17,124 nt of DNA, from contig CAIOTP010000372.1 in assembly GCA_903861235.1 (NCBI GenBank), positions 1 through 17,124 on the forward strand. The letters are read 5' to 3'. This DNA comes from an uncultured bacterium (GTDB lineage Bacteria > Planctomycetota > Phycisphaerae > Phycisphaerales > SM1A02). The position numbers and the translations under genes are program-made. The notes under the pieces are model-generated. The model had not been told where the DNA came from, did not search any database, and saw nothing but the letters and a program-made list of their open reading frames with translations. Position 1 is the stretch's first letter. Each line of letters begins with the position of its first letter. This document shows positions 1 through 6,670 of this stretch, one piece after another.

Positions 1-24
1 GTGCGTTTTCGGGGAGCGGACCGG

Positions 25-252
25 TCAGGCGGTGCCCCCGCCGGGCTCCCACCGGAGGCTCGGAGCCCGACGATGGGCCACACAGTCGCGGAGATACAGG
101 TTGATGAGGCCCTGGTAGGGCATGCCCAACCGTTCGCCAAGGCGCTTGAAGTACACCACGGTCGACCGGTCCAGCCGGATGGTCACCGGTGCCTTGAGGC
201 TCCTGGCATGAGGGTTGGACTTGGCATCGGAGAAGTCGTAGCGGCGTCGCAT
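25..252 (-). CDS. brnA: BrnA-type ribbon-helix-helix antitoxin
   Basis: A 75-residue protein, the likely antitoxin of a BrnT/BrnA type II toxin-antitoxin pair: it would bind and neutralise BrnT and repress the shared promoter. The N-terminus (MRRRYDFSDAK) and the strand-helix-helix region from PVTIRLD (residues 22-28) through YQGLINLYLRDCV (46-58) match the BrnA/CopG layout, the strand contacting DNA and the helices dimerising. The ATG at 252 is chosen because a strong Shine-Dalgarno, GAGGAGA (261-267 on the minus strand), sits 8 bases upstream inside the end of brnT, and only 2 bases separate the brnT stop from this start, so the two are surely co-transcribed. The same frame stays open upstream to 822, but that extension is out of frame with brnT and has no protein-like character. 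Family known, function inferred. Confidence 0.86.
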   Translation of the reverse strand: MRRRYDFSDAKSNPHARSLKAPVTIRLDRSTVVYFKRLGERLGMPYQGLINLYLRDCVAHRRAPSLRWEPGGGTA

Positions 253-254
253 GG

Positions 255-530
255 TCAGCGTCTCCTCAGATATTGGCGGGCTTCTTCGGCAGAAGCCCTC
301 CGCGCCGAGATGATCCGGATGACTCGATCCGATCGTCGCCAGCAATGCACCACCACGAGCAGCCTCGCATGCATGCCGACGCCCAGAAGCACGAAGCGGT
401 CCTCCGCCTGCGAGTGATCCGGATCGGCGATGACCATGCCCCGTTCGTCCTCGAAGGCCGAAGCGGCTTCGTGGAAATCCACGCCGTGCTTGAGCCGGTT
501 GGACGCGTCCTTCGAGGGATCCCATTCCAT
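255..530 (-). CDS. brnT: BrnT family ribonuclease toxin
   Basis: A 91-residue BrnT (DUF497) toxin. Members of this family are small RelE-like ribonucleases that stop growth by inhibiting translation. Visible family marks are WDPSKDASNRLKHGVDF at residues 3-19, a central D-H-S-x-x-E-D-R stretch (38-45), the hydrophobic LLVVVH strand (57-62) and the terminal RIISARRAS (72-80) ending in a basic tail. The frame is open to an ATG at 578 and there is another at 548. I prefer the ATG at 530 because it gives the usual length (about 90 residues), starts right before the conserved WD..K motif, and lies just downstream of a promoter whose predicted start point (about 544) excludes the two upstream ATGs. 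There is no obvious Shine-Dalgarno. It is first in the operon, 2 bases before brnA, the usual order for this pair. Confidence 0.88.
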   Translation of the reverse strand: MEWDPSKDASNRLKHGVDFHEAASAFEDERGMVIADPDHSQAEDRFVLLGVGMHARLLVVVHCWRRSDRVIRIISARRASAEEARQYLRRR

Positions 531-540
531 GACAGGTGCA

Positions 541-563
541 TTGTCCATATATTGTACATACAA
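541..563. promoter_or_regulatory. Putative BrnA operator (half-sites one helical turn apart)
   Basis: An AT-rich island in GC-rich surroundings, immediately upstream of brnT. TTGTCCATA (541-549) and TTGTACATA (552-560) are near-identical and offset by 11 bases, about one helical turn. The second half-site is also part of the inverted repeat TTGTA-CA-TACAA (552-563). Ribbon-helix-helix antitoxins typically bind such repeated short sites over their own promoter; assignment to BrnA is an inference from position. Confidence 0.5.
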
Positions 564-578
564 CACCGCGCGAGGCAA
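551..578 (-). promoter_or_regulatory. Putative brnTA promoter
   Basis: On the minus strand a TTGCCT box (573-578) is followed after 16 bases by TACAAT (551-556), close to the sigma-70 consensus TATAAT. Transcription would start near 544, about 14 bases before the brnT ATG at 530. The -10 box overlaps the putative operator repeats, as expected for an autorepressed toxin-antitoxin operon. Confidence 0.45.
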
Positions 579-939
579 GCCCGGGCGACCGTCGGGGCCC
601 GGAGCGCCGGCGACGAGGCCACCCTACCCCGCTCGGCCTGACACTCGTCGCCAACCTCCCGAAATTCCGGAATGCCGCCGCCGATGTCACGAATGTGTCC
701 ACGACCCCACCCGATACTGCGTGAGCCATGTCGCTTTCCTCACGCTGCGAACGACCGCTGAAGATTGCCCCGCAGATCTCTTCCCCCACGGGGAAGGTCG
801 TGCTGGCGGGGGTCAGCGTCAATCGTTCGGCTTGACTTCACGATTTCTCGCTGCCTACTGTCGCCGCCACTCACGGCCCGGCCATCGGGGCCTCGCCGCC
901 CGCCTCGTCACTTCACGCCAACCTGAAAGGGGTTCCTGC
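579..939. other. Intergenic region between brnTA and the vWA gene
   Basis: No credible gene is seen in these 361 bases; the frames that stay open are arginine/proline-rich and lack conserved motifs. It holds the likely vWA promoter (832-861) and a 10-base perfect palindrome ATTCCGGAAT (664-673) of unknown meaning. Confidence 0.5.
832..861 (+). promoter_or_regulatory. Putative sigma-70 promoter of the vWA gene
   Basis: TTGACT (832-837) and TACTGT (856-861) are separated by 18 bases. The predicted start near 868 leaves a leader of about 70 bases before the ATG at 940. This is the best -35/-10 pair in the window. Confidence 0.5.
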
Positions 940-1611
940 ATGGTCACCACGCAAGGCGATCGCACGCACTTTTCCGTCATCCTGGACCGCACCGGAAGCA
1001 TGCAGAGCATCCGGCAGGACACCATCGGCGGCTTCAACCGCTTCCTGGGCGAGCAGCAGGCCCAGCCCTCCCCCGCCACGCTGACCCTGGTGCAGTTCGA
1101 CAGCCAGGATCCCTACGAGGTGCTGCAGGCGTTCACGCCCATCGGCATGGTGCCGCAGCTCACCGAGGCCACCTACGTGCCCCGGGCCAGCACCCCGCTG
1201 TTCGACGCGATCGGCCGAGGCATCAACGACCTGGCCTCCCGTCTGCAGGCCATGTCCGAAGACCAGCGACCGCAGAAGGTCGTGTTCGTGATCGTGACGG
1301 ACGGCCAGGAGAACGCCAGCCGCGAGTTCAAGGGCGACCAGGTCCGCCGCATGATCGACGAACGCCGCAAGGCCGGCTGGAACTTCGTGTTCCTGAGCGC
1401 GGACGAGCAGGCGATCAAGGATGGCGGCAGCGTGGGCATCGACGCGGACCACAGCCTGGGCGTGGCCAAGCATGCCCGCGGTTCGCGACAGATGTGGTCG
1501 GCCGTGTCCGACCGGGCCGTGCTCTACCGCAGGGCTGCAGCTGCGGACATGAGCCTGCGGGAGATCAAGCAGGCCATCGAGCGGCAGGCGGGCGAAGGCG
1601 ACCAGACGTGA
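940..1611 (+). CDS. Stand-alone von Willebrand factor A domain protein
   Basis: A 223-residue protein that is almost entirely one vWA domain, with no signal peptide or membrane segment, so probably cytoplasmic. The metal-ion-dependent adhesion site is complete: D16-R-T-G-S20 (a DxTxS variant of DxSxS), T85 in STPLFDAIG, and D121 in VTDGQENASREF. The family (ILDRTGSM near the N-terminus, TDGQENASREF in the middle, FVFLSA after it) recurs in bacteria and phages as a small solo vWA protein of unknown role; metal-dependent protein binding is the expected activity. The start is the ATG at 940, preceded by the purine-rich GAAAGGGG at 925-932. The frame is open upstream to 430, but that part is low-quality sequence across the promoter. 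It stands alone and converges with the next gene, 24 bases away. No partner is visible, so its target cannot be named. Confidence 0.85.
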   Translation: MVTTQGDRTHFSVILDRTGSMQSIRQDTIGGFNRFLGEQQAQPSPATLTLVQFDSQDPYEVLQAFTPIGMVPQLTEATYVPRASTPLFDAIGRGINDLASRLQAMSEDQRPQKVVFVIVTDGQENASREFKGDQVRRMIDERRKAGWNFVFLSADEQAIKDGGSVGIDADHSLGVAKHARGSRQMWSAVSDRAVLYRRAAAADMSLREIKQAIERQAGEGDQT

Positions 1612-1635
1612 CCAGCCTCGGCCTGGGCGGAGCGA

Positions 1636-2538
1636 TCAACCGGCTCGCCGACGCCTGACGAGCACGGCCGACACCACCGTGATCGCGCCGACGCCAGGAC
1701 CCGGCACGAACGCCACGCGGAAACCGATGTCGCCATTTTCCTTGATCGGCTCGTCCACGAAGACGGCCCGGGTGCCCGAGTGCATGTAGCCCTCGCTTGC
1801 GCTCCAGGAGCCGCCACGAATGCCTCGAGCCGAGCCGCCGATGATGGCCTCGTTCCACTCGGAGAGGTTGCCAGCCATGTCGAACACGCCGTACGCGTTG
1901 GCGGCGAACTGGCCCACCGCCGTGGTCCCTTCCCAGAAGTCGGCATAGTTGGCCACGCTGGCACTGATGGCGTCGGTGGAGCACCCGTAGACCGCGTAGC
2001 CCATGCCGGGCCGATGGAAGGCCGCCTTGTACCACTCGTCTTCGCTGGCGATCACGAAACGCTCACCGCTGGCCCGCGATTCGCTCAGCCCTCCCCCCAC
2101 GGCATAGGTGCCTGTCTCGGTGTCGGCATCACCCTGCCCGTTCTGGAGCCAGTTCACGAATCGCATGGAATCCATGAAGGAGACCCACGCCACGGGGTGA
2201 TCGCCACGACCCGAGGCCACGCTGTAGCTGTAGGACCCGGGCGCACCTGTCCGGACGATGTTGTTGGAGGTGCCCATGCTCTCGTTGTAGAGCCCGTGCA
2301 CATCGTTGCGGGCCTTCGCGTTCAGGAATTCCGCGTACTGGGCGTTGGTCACCTCGTGCCGGGCGATGCTGTAGCGGTAGTCCACCCGGCCGAAGCCCGT
2401 GGTGTCGGCAGCGTTGCCTTCGTTCCCGATGACCGCCCACTGCATCTGCACTTCCGCCGTGGCGATCGAAGCCATCACGCCCACGAAGCAGGCGGCGGCG
2501 AACGGGACCTTCCCGGTGGCAAACGGATGAATCGACAT
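1636..2538 (-). CDS. Secreted SUMF1/FGE-fold protein with PEP-CTERM-like tail
   Basis: A 300-residue exported protein with the formylglycine-generating-enzyme (FGE-sulfatase) fold. Residues 1-28 form a signal peptide ending near ATA-EV. Fold motifs in order are HEVTNAQYAEFLN (61-73), HPVAWVSFMDSMRFVNWL (114-131), EDEWYKAA (167-174), MAGNLSEWN (221-229), RGGSWSAS (241-248) and GFRVAF (272-277). The C-terminus has PGPG (279-282), a hydrophobic stretch and RRRR (295-298), resembling a PEP-CTERM sorting tail. The two cysteines that make formylglycine in true FGE, just after RGGSW, are absent (Ala and Met by my alignment) and the mature chain has a single cysteine (C186). It is therefore unlikely to activate sulfatases; a binding or structural role at the cell surface is more plausible. 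The start at 2538 has a good GAGGA Shine-Dalgarno; the frame runs further upstream to 2712 without protein character. Confidence 0.83.
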   Translation of the reverse strand: MSIHPFATGKVPFAAACFVGVMASIATAEVQMQWAVIGNEGNAADTTGFGRVDYRYSIARHEVTNAQYAEFLNAKARNDVHGLYNESMGTSNNIVRTGAPGSYSYSVASGRGDHPVAWVSFMDSMRFVNWLQNGQGDADTETGTYAVGGGLSESRASGERFVIASEDEWYKAAFHRPGMGYAVYGCSTDAISASVANYADFWEGTTAVGQFAANAYGVFDMAGNLSEWNEAIIGGSARGIRGGSWSASEGYMHSGTRAVFVDEPIKENGDIGFRVAFVPGPGVGAITVVSAVLVRRRRAG

Positions 2539-2663
2539 CTTTTCCTCGCTCCTTGTCCCAAGGGCAGCGGACAGCAACCGCCGCACCGACTGGCGCAGCG
2601 ACATCCGGCTCCGGAAGGACCCATGTGGTTGTGGAACCCTTTTCGAACCTCCACCCGTGTGGA

Positions 2664-2679
2664 TGCGGGAACGCCCGCA
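2664..2679. other. Small perfect hairpin in the leader of the FGE-fold gene
   Basis: TGCGGG (2664-2669), loop AACG, CCCGCA (2674-2679). There is no T-run on either side. If the minus-strand TAGGGT box at 2685-2690 is used, the hairpin would sit at the 5' end of the transcript, where it could stabilise the message. The structure is seen; the function is a guess. Confidence 0.3.
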
Positions 2680-2900
2680 CGCACACCCTAGCCCGCATCC
2701 CGGCGAGCACAAGAATCAATCTTGAAAAACTGGAGATTCAGAGGAACCGGCGTTGATGAAGATGGGAGGGGCGGCACCGCGCACCGATGCGCGACGGCAC
2801 GATCAAGGTTCGAATTCCCCGCATTCGTCAGCTTCGGCACGCCCCCAGCGGCTCGCCCGTGCGTTCCGTTCGGGCACCGGAACACGCCCCCGTGGGCCGC

Positions 2901-2906
2901 TATGCT
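2901..2906 (+). promoter_or_regulatory. Possible -10 box of the MFS gene
   Basis: TATGCT lies 36 bases before the ATG at 2943. No clear -35 box is present at the right distance, so support is positional plus similarity to other TAnnnT boxes in this window. Confidence 0.25.
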
Positions 2907-2942
2907 CGCCGCCCGAACCGATCGAGGAAACGAATTCTCCCC

Positions 2943-4508
2943 ATGACCCTCTTCCTCGTCAGCCTGGCCCTGGCCTACATCGTCACCGCGTACTTCCTGA
3001 CCAACCCGATCGGTCACACGGGCAGGTTCATGTGGCGGCGGTTCCTGAACTGGTTCCCGCTGGGCATGACCTACGCGTTCCTGTACATGGGGCGCTACAA
3101 CCTCACGGTCGCCAAGAACGCGCTGGGCGACCAGCTGAGCAAGGAGGACTTCGGCTTCATCGGTGGCGTGGGCTTCACGGTGTACGCCGTGTCGCTGGCC
3201 CTGAACGGCCCGCTGGTGGACCGCATCGGCGGCAAGCGCGGCATCCTGATCGGTGCCATCGGTTCGGCCCTCATGAACGCCCTGATGGCCGGCACGCTCT
3301 ACCTGTTCCTGCACGGGCGCCTGCAGGTGAACCTGCTCTGGGCCTTCTCGGTGCTCTACGGCATGAACATGCTCTTCCAGAGCTTCGGCGCCGTGAGCAC
3401 CATCAAGGTGAAGAGCTTCTGGTTCCACGTGCGTGAGCGCGGCACCTTCGGGGCCATCTTCGGCACCCTGATCTCGCTGGGCGTGTACTTCGCCTTCGAC
3501 TGGGGCGGGGCCATCGCGGAAGCGGTGGCGGTGAAGCAGCCCGACAAGCCGGGCATGGTGCGCGAGATCCTGAACTACTTCTTCGCGCTCGACGGCCGCG
3601 AGATCCCGGCGCTGTGGCTCATCTTCGTGATTCCCGCCATCATCATGGGCTTCTGGGCGCTGATCGACGTGATCATGCTGAAGGACACGCCGGACCAGGC
3701 GGGCTTCGATCCGCTGGACACCGCCGACGCCAGCAGCGACGAAGGCCAGGCTCATCCGACCTCCTATCTGGGGCTGGTGAAGCGGATCTTCAGCAACCCG
3801 ATCATCCTGATCATCGGCGTGATCGAGCTCACCAGCGGCGTGCTGCGCAACGGCGTGCTGCAGTGGTACCAGGTGTTCGCGAAGGAGACGGGGCTGGGCG
3901 TGCCCATGATCACCGGCAACTGGGGCTTCTGGGGCTGCGTCACCGGCATCGCCGGCGGCTTCGCGGCCGGCTGGGTGAGCGACCGCTTCTTCCAGAGCCG
4001 GCGGGCCCCCTCCGCGGGACTGATGGAGGGCATCATGATGGTCGCCTCGGCGCTCATGATCGGCTTCCTCTGTCTGCAGTTCCTGCCGGCATCCAGCGCC
4101 GGCAAGCCCATGGAACTGCCGCCCGCCGGCGAGGGCCTGACGGGCTCGCTGATCAAGCTGCGCCCCGTGATGGTGGGCATCTGCTGCATCGCCATGATGA
4201 TGGCGGTGATCGGCGTGCACAGCATCATGTCGGGCACCGCCACGGCGGACTTCGGCGGCAAGAAGGCCGCCGCCACCGCCACCGGCATCGCCGACGCGTT
4301 CGCCTACGCGGGCAGCGCGATCCAGTCCTTCGTGATCGGCTACGCCAGCAGCAAGAGCTGGTCGTACTGGCCCATGGTGCTTCTCCCCTTCGCGATCCTC
4401 GGCCTGATCTTCTGCCTGAAGATGTGGACCGTGGTGCCCGAGGCCACGAAGCGCTACCTGGCCGAGGTCGAGGGCCGCACGGTGCCGGAGCGCCGGCGCA
4501 GCCGCTAG
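2943..4508 (+). CDS. Major facilitator transporter, OPA (GlpT/UhpT-like) family
   Basis: A 521-residue inner-membrane transporter of the organophosphate:phosphate antiporter branch of the major facilitator superfamily, which exchanges sugar phosphates or glycerol-3-phosphate for phosphate. Visible marks are the family-like YMGRYNLTVAKNAL (48-61), the cytoplasmic loop DRIGGKRG (93-100, the motif A position), SFWFHVRERGTFGAIFGTL (158-176), and about twelve hydrophobic segments including two sets split by a hydrophilic central loop around residues 245-285. It is longer than typical GlpT (about 450) because of an additional N-terminal helix (3-20) and longer loops. The ATG at 2943 is chosen because it begins that helix; GAGGA lies 14 bases upstream, a rather long spacing. 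The frame upstream is arginine/proline-rich noise. It converges with rmuC, 9 bases apart, so there is no operon. The actual substrate cannot be told from sequence. Confidence 0.85.
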   Translation: MTLFLVSLALAYIVTAYFLTNPIGHTGRFMWRRFLNWFPLGMTYAFLYMGRYNLTVAKNALGDQLSKEDFGFIGGVGFTVYAVSLALNGPLVDRIGGKRGILIGAIGSALMNALMAGTLYLFLHGRLQVNLLWAFSVLYGMNMLFQSFGAVSTIKVKSFWFHVRERGTFGAIFGTLISLGVYFAFDWGGAIAEAVAVKQPDKPGMVREILNYFFALDGREIPALWLIFVIPAIIMGFWALIDVIMLKDTPDQAGFDPLDTADASSDEGQAHPTSYLGLVKRIFSNPIILIIGVIELTSGVLRNGVLQWYQVFAKETGLGVPMITGNWGFWGCVTGIAGGFAAGWVSDRFFQSRRAPSAGLMEGIMMVASALMIGFLCLQFLPASSAGKPMELPPAGEGLTGSLIKLRPVMVGICCIAMMMAVIGVHSIMSGTATADFGGKKAAATATGIADAFAYAGSAIQSFVIGYASSKSWSYWPMVLLPFAILGLIFCLKMWTVVPEATKRYLAEVEGRTVPERRRSR

Positions 4509-4517
4509 CCGCCCCGC

Positions 4518-5750
4518 TCAGCCGTTCCGAGCCGAGGGCAGCTCGGCCACGTCGCCGCGCAGCATGCTGTCGACGCCCTTCACCTCGTCGGGTGCCGCGT
4601 CGGCGCGATGGGTCAGTTCCGCCGTGGCCCGGGCGCCCGGCAGCAGCCGCGTGTTGAAGGAGCCGACCGCCTGGTTGTAGCCCTTCACCGCCGATTCCAG
4701 ACCCTTGCCCACGCCCTGCAGGTGCTCGGCGAACTTCACGATGCGGTCCAGCAGCTCCGAGGCCCGCTCGCCGATCCGCTGGGCGTTCTCGGCCAGCGCC
4801 GCCTGCTGCCACTGCAGCGCGCAGGTCCGCAGCAGCGCCAGCAGCGTGCTGGGGGTGGTGATGACCACGCCCAGGTCGAGGGCCTCCGCATACAGCGATC
4901 CGTCGGCCTCCAGCGCCGCCACGAGCGCGCTCTCCACCGGGATGAACATCACGGTCAGATCGGCCTCGCTCTCCAGGGCCTTCGCGTACGCGCGGCTGCC
5001 CAGGGCACGGACATGGGACCGGACCGCGGACACATGGTCGTCACGCCGACGGGCCCGTTCGCTCTCGGAGAGCTGCGGGTCGATAGCGTCGAAGTAGGCC
5101 GTCAGGGGCACCTTGCTGTCGATGGGAATCCGGCGACCCCCGGGCAGGTTCACGGTCATGTCGGGACGAAGGCGGCCACCCTCGGACTCCACGGTGCCCT
5201 GCTCGGTGAAGTCCACGTGGGCGGCCATGCCGGACATCTCCACCACGTTGCGCAGGCCGATCTCGCCCCACCGCCCCCGCTGCCGGTTGTCCCGAAGGGC
5301 CCCCTCGAGCTTCTGCGCCGCGGCGCTGGCGCTGCCCTGCAGGTCGGCGATGCGCTTCAGCTGCTCGCCCAGGACCTTGGCGTCGCCCTCGCGGCGCGCG
5401 TTCATGTCGTGGAGCATCTTCTCGCTTCGGGCCAGCTGCTCGCGCAGCGGCGCCACCGTGGCGTCGATCTGCTTCTGCTTCTCGGCGATCTGCTGCTCCG
5501 CCAGCTTCTGCTGGTCGTCGAACTGCCGGCGCGCCTGCTCGGCCAGCTCCTGACGGGCCGCCTTGAGCACGTCTGCGCCCGTGCTCTTGAACGCGTCGCG
5601 CAGCGTCTCGGCCGCCTGGGCCTGCACACGCTTCAGTTCCTCGATGGAACGCTCCCGCTCCTGCAGGCGAGCGGCGACCGAAGCTCGTGCGAAGGCGAAC
5701 CCCGCGATGGCACCGGCGACGAGCCCCACGACGAGCCAGAGAATGTCCAT
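4518..5750 (-). CDS. rmuC: RmuC family DNA recombination protein
   Basis: A 410-residue RmuC protein. The family limits rearrangements at inverted repeats and has a predicted nuclease core of the restriction-endonuclease fold. Residues 1-22 form an N-terminal membrane anchor (DILWLVVGLVAGAIAGFAFA). Residues 28-150 are a long charged coiled coil rich in Q, E, K and R. The catalytic domain follows, with RGRWGEIGL (158-166), GGRLRPDMTV (191-200), IPIDSKVPL (208-216), MFIPVE (268-273) and ITTPSTLLALLRT (297-309), all typical of RmuC. The length is normal. The start is the ATG at 5750, directly before the membrane helix; there is no clear Shine-Dalgarno, and the frame is open much further upstream through the next gene region without any homology. 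It is divergent from the J-domain gene, 51 bases away, so the two may share a control region. Confidence 0.92.
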   Translation of the reverse strand: MDILWLVVGLVAGAIAGFAFARASVAARLQERERSIEELKRVQAQAAETLRDAFKSTGADVLKAARQELAEQARRQFDDQQKLAEQQIAEKQKQIDATVAPLREQLARSEKMLHDMNARREGDAKVLGEQLKRIADLQGSASAAAQKLEGALRDNRQRGRWGEIGLRNVVEMSGMAAHVDFTEQGTVESEGGRLRPDMTVNLPGGRRIPIDSKVPLTAYFDAIDPQLSESERARRRDDHVSAVRSHVRALGSRAYAKALESEADLTVMFIPVESALVAALEADGSLYAEALDLGVVITTPSTLLALLRTCALQWQQAALAENAQRIGERASELLDRIVKFAEHLQGVGKGLESAVKGYNQAVGSFNTRLLPGARATAELTHRADAAPDEVKGVDSMLRGDVAELPSARNG

Positions 5751-5771
5751 GAAGGCGATGGTACGGCCCTC

Positions 5772-5777
5772 TAGACT
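5772..5777 (+). promoter_or_regulatory. Possible -10 box of the J-domain gene
   Basis: TAGACT lies 24 bases before the ATG at 5802 and overlaps the palindrome TCTAGA (5771-5776). A start point near 5784 would leave an 18-base leader. On the opposite strand the same palindrome could serve the divergent rmuC. There is no clear -35 box. Confidence 0.28.
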
Positions 5778-5801
5778 GGGGCCGAAACAGCTCGACCCGC
5801 C

Positions 5802-6521
5802 ATGCCAGCCCCCGACCACTACGCCGTGCTGCAGGTGACCGTGGACGCCCACCCCGAGGTGATCAAGGCGGCGTATCGGGCGCTGGCGGCCAAGTTCCAT
5901 CCGGACACCTATCCCGGGCCGGACGCCCTGGAACGCATGGTGCGGATCAATCAGGCCTACGAGGTGCTCTCGGCCGCGGATCGGCGGCGGGCCTACGACC
6001 TTGAGTTGGCGGCCCTGGGGCTTCCCACGCATGGCGTGGCGAGTCGCGACTGGTGTCCCTGCTGCTGTCTTTCGGTGGGCTGGCTGGAGGGTCGGTGCCG
6101 CATCTGCCATCCCGAGATCCGGGAGACCGGACTGTCCTCCGGCCTCTGGGCGGACCTGGTTTCGGAGTGGCCCCTGCGGGTGGAACTGCCCCTGGGCGAG
6201 AGCGTGAGGGTGTTCGCCCACGCCATGGATCGCTGCGGCCTGAACTCCGAGGCGGTGGAGGCTTCCAGCAGCGATGCCCGCCTTGAGGCGGCCGTGCCCC
6301 TGGCCGAGGGCGGGAACGCGTCCGCACGGATCTCGGCAGGCTTCTGGACCGCGGGAGCCGGCGCCACCCTGGCCAAGGTCTCCGCCACAGCCAGACTGTC
6401 GGCCGAGCTGGGACAGGATGGACTTCCTCGAAGGGTCTACGACTGGTGGCTGCAGCAGCTGGCCCGCGAGCTGGAGCACTGCCTGGATCATCCACCCAAG
6501 GCGTGGCGGGCCGGCCGCTGA
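5802..6521 (+). CDS. J-domain protein with cysteine cluster (DnaJ-like co-chaperone)
   Basis: A 239-residue protein whose first 67 residues are a J domain: DHYAVLQV (5-12), helix II ending in AAKFHPDTY with the essential HPD at 33-35, then NQAYEVLSAADRRRAYD (50-66). The J domain would stimulate an Hsp70 (DnaK) ATPase. It is followed by a putative zinc ribbon, C85 and C88 with C99 and C102 (WCPCCC...GRCRICH). There is no G/F linker and no canonical DnaJ zinc-finger repeat, so it is not DnaJ itself. The remaining 130 residues are unrecognised and soluble, ending in WWLQQLARELEHCLDH. No signal peptide is seen. The ATG at 5802 places DHY at the normal J-domain position; no Shine-Dalgarno is visible. 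The zinc ribbon probably docks a specific client or Hsp70, which is an inference. Confidence 0.78.
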   Translation: MPAPDHYAVLQVTVDAHPEVIKAAYRALAAKFHPDTYPGPDALERMVRINQAYEVLSAADRRRAYDLELAALGLPTHGVASRDWCPCCCLSVGWLEGRCRICHPEIRETGLSSGLWADLVSEWPLRVELPLGESVRVFAHAMDRCGLNSEAVEASSSDARLEAAVPLAEGGNASARISAGFWTAGAGATLAKVSATARLSAELGQDGLPRRVYDWWLQQLARELEHCLDHPPKAWRAGR

Positions 6522-6670
6522 AGGGCCGAGACCGCGGGCCTTGGACGGCGAGGGCAGCCCGGATCGGATGCCAATCGTGTCACAACTGTGTCCGCACCCG
6601 GTGACGAAGATCCCTCCTGCTGTTCGCCGCCTGTCCTGATCGACCGCCCACTTTTCCCGGAGGCTCACGC

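Larger units (their letters stand above)
2539..2942. other. Divergent intergenic region, FGE-fold gene / MFS gene
   Basis: These 404 bases hold no convincing gene. They carry the control regions of two divergent genes: a possible minus-strand -10 box TAGGGT (2685-2690), a small hairpin (2664-2679), a relatively AT-rich patch at about 2708-2760, and a possible plus-strand -10 box TATGCT (2901-2906). I see no recognisable riboswitch. Confidence 0.45.

Noticed and set aside
664..673. ATTCCGGAAT palindrome as a regulator operator
   Set aside because: A lone 10-base palindrome with no paired copy and no regulator gene nearby; chance occurrence is possible.
253..822. N-terminal extension of the brnA frame up to 822
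   Set aside because: It crosses brnT in another frame and has no family resemblance; the ATG at 252 has a good Shine-Dalgarno.
1636..2538. Calling the FGE-fold gene a sulfatase-activating formylglycine-generating enzyme
   Set aside because: The two catalytic cysteines are absent and no sulfatase is adjacent.
2688..4220. Minus-strand 510-codon open frame opposite the MFS gene
   Set aside because: His/Gln/Glu/Arg-rich translation typical of antisense to a hydrophobic gene; the plus strand encodes a clear transporter.
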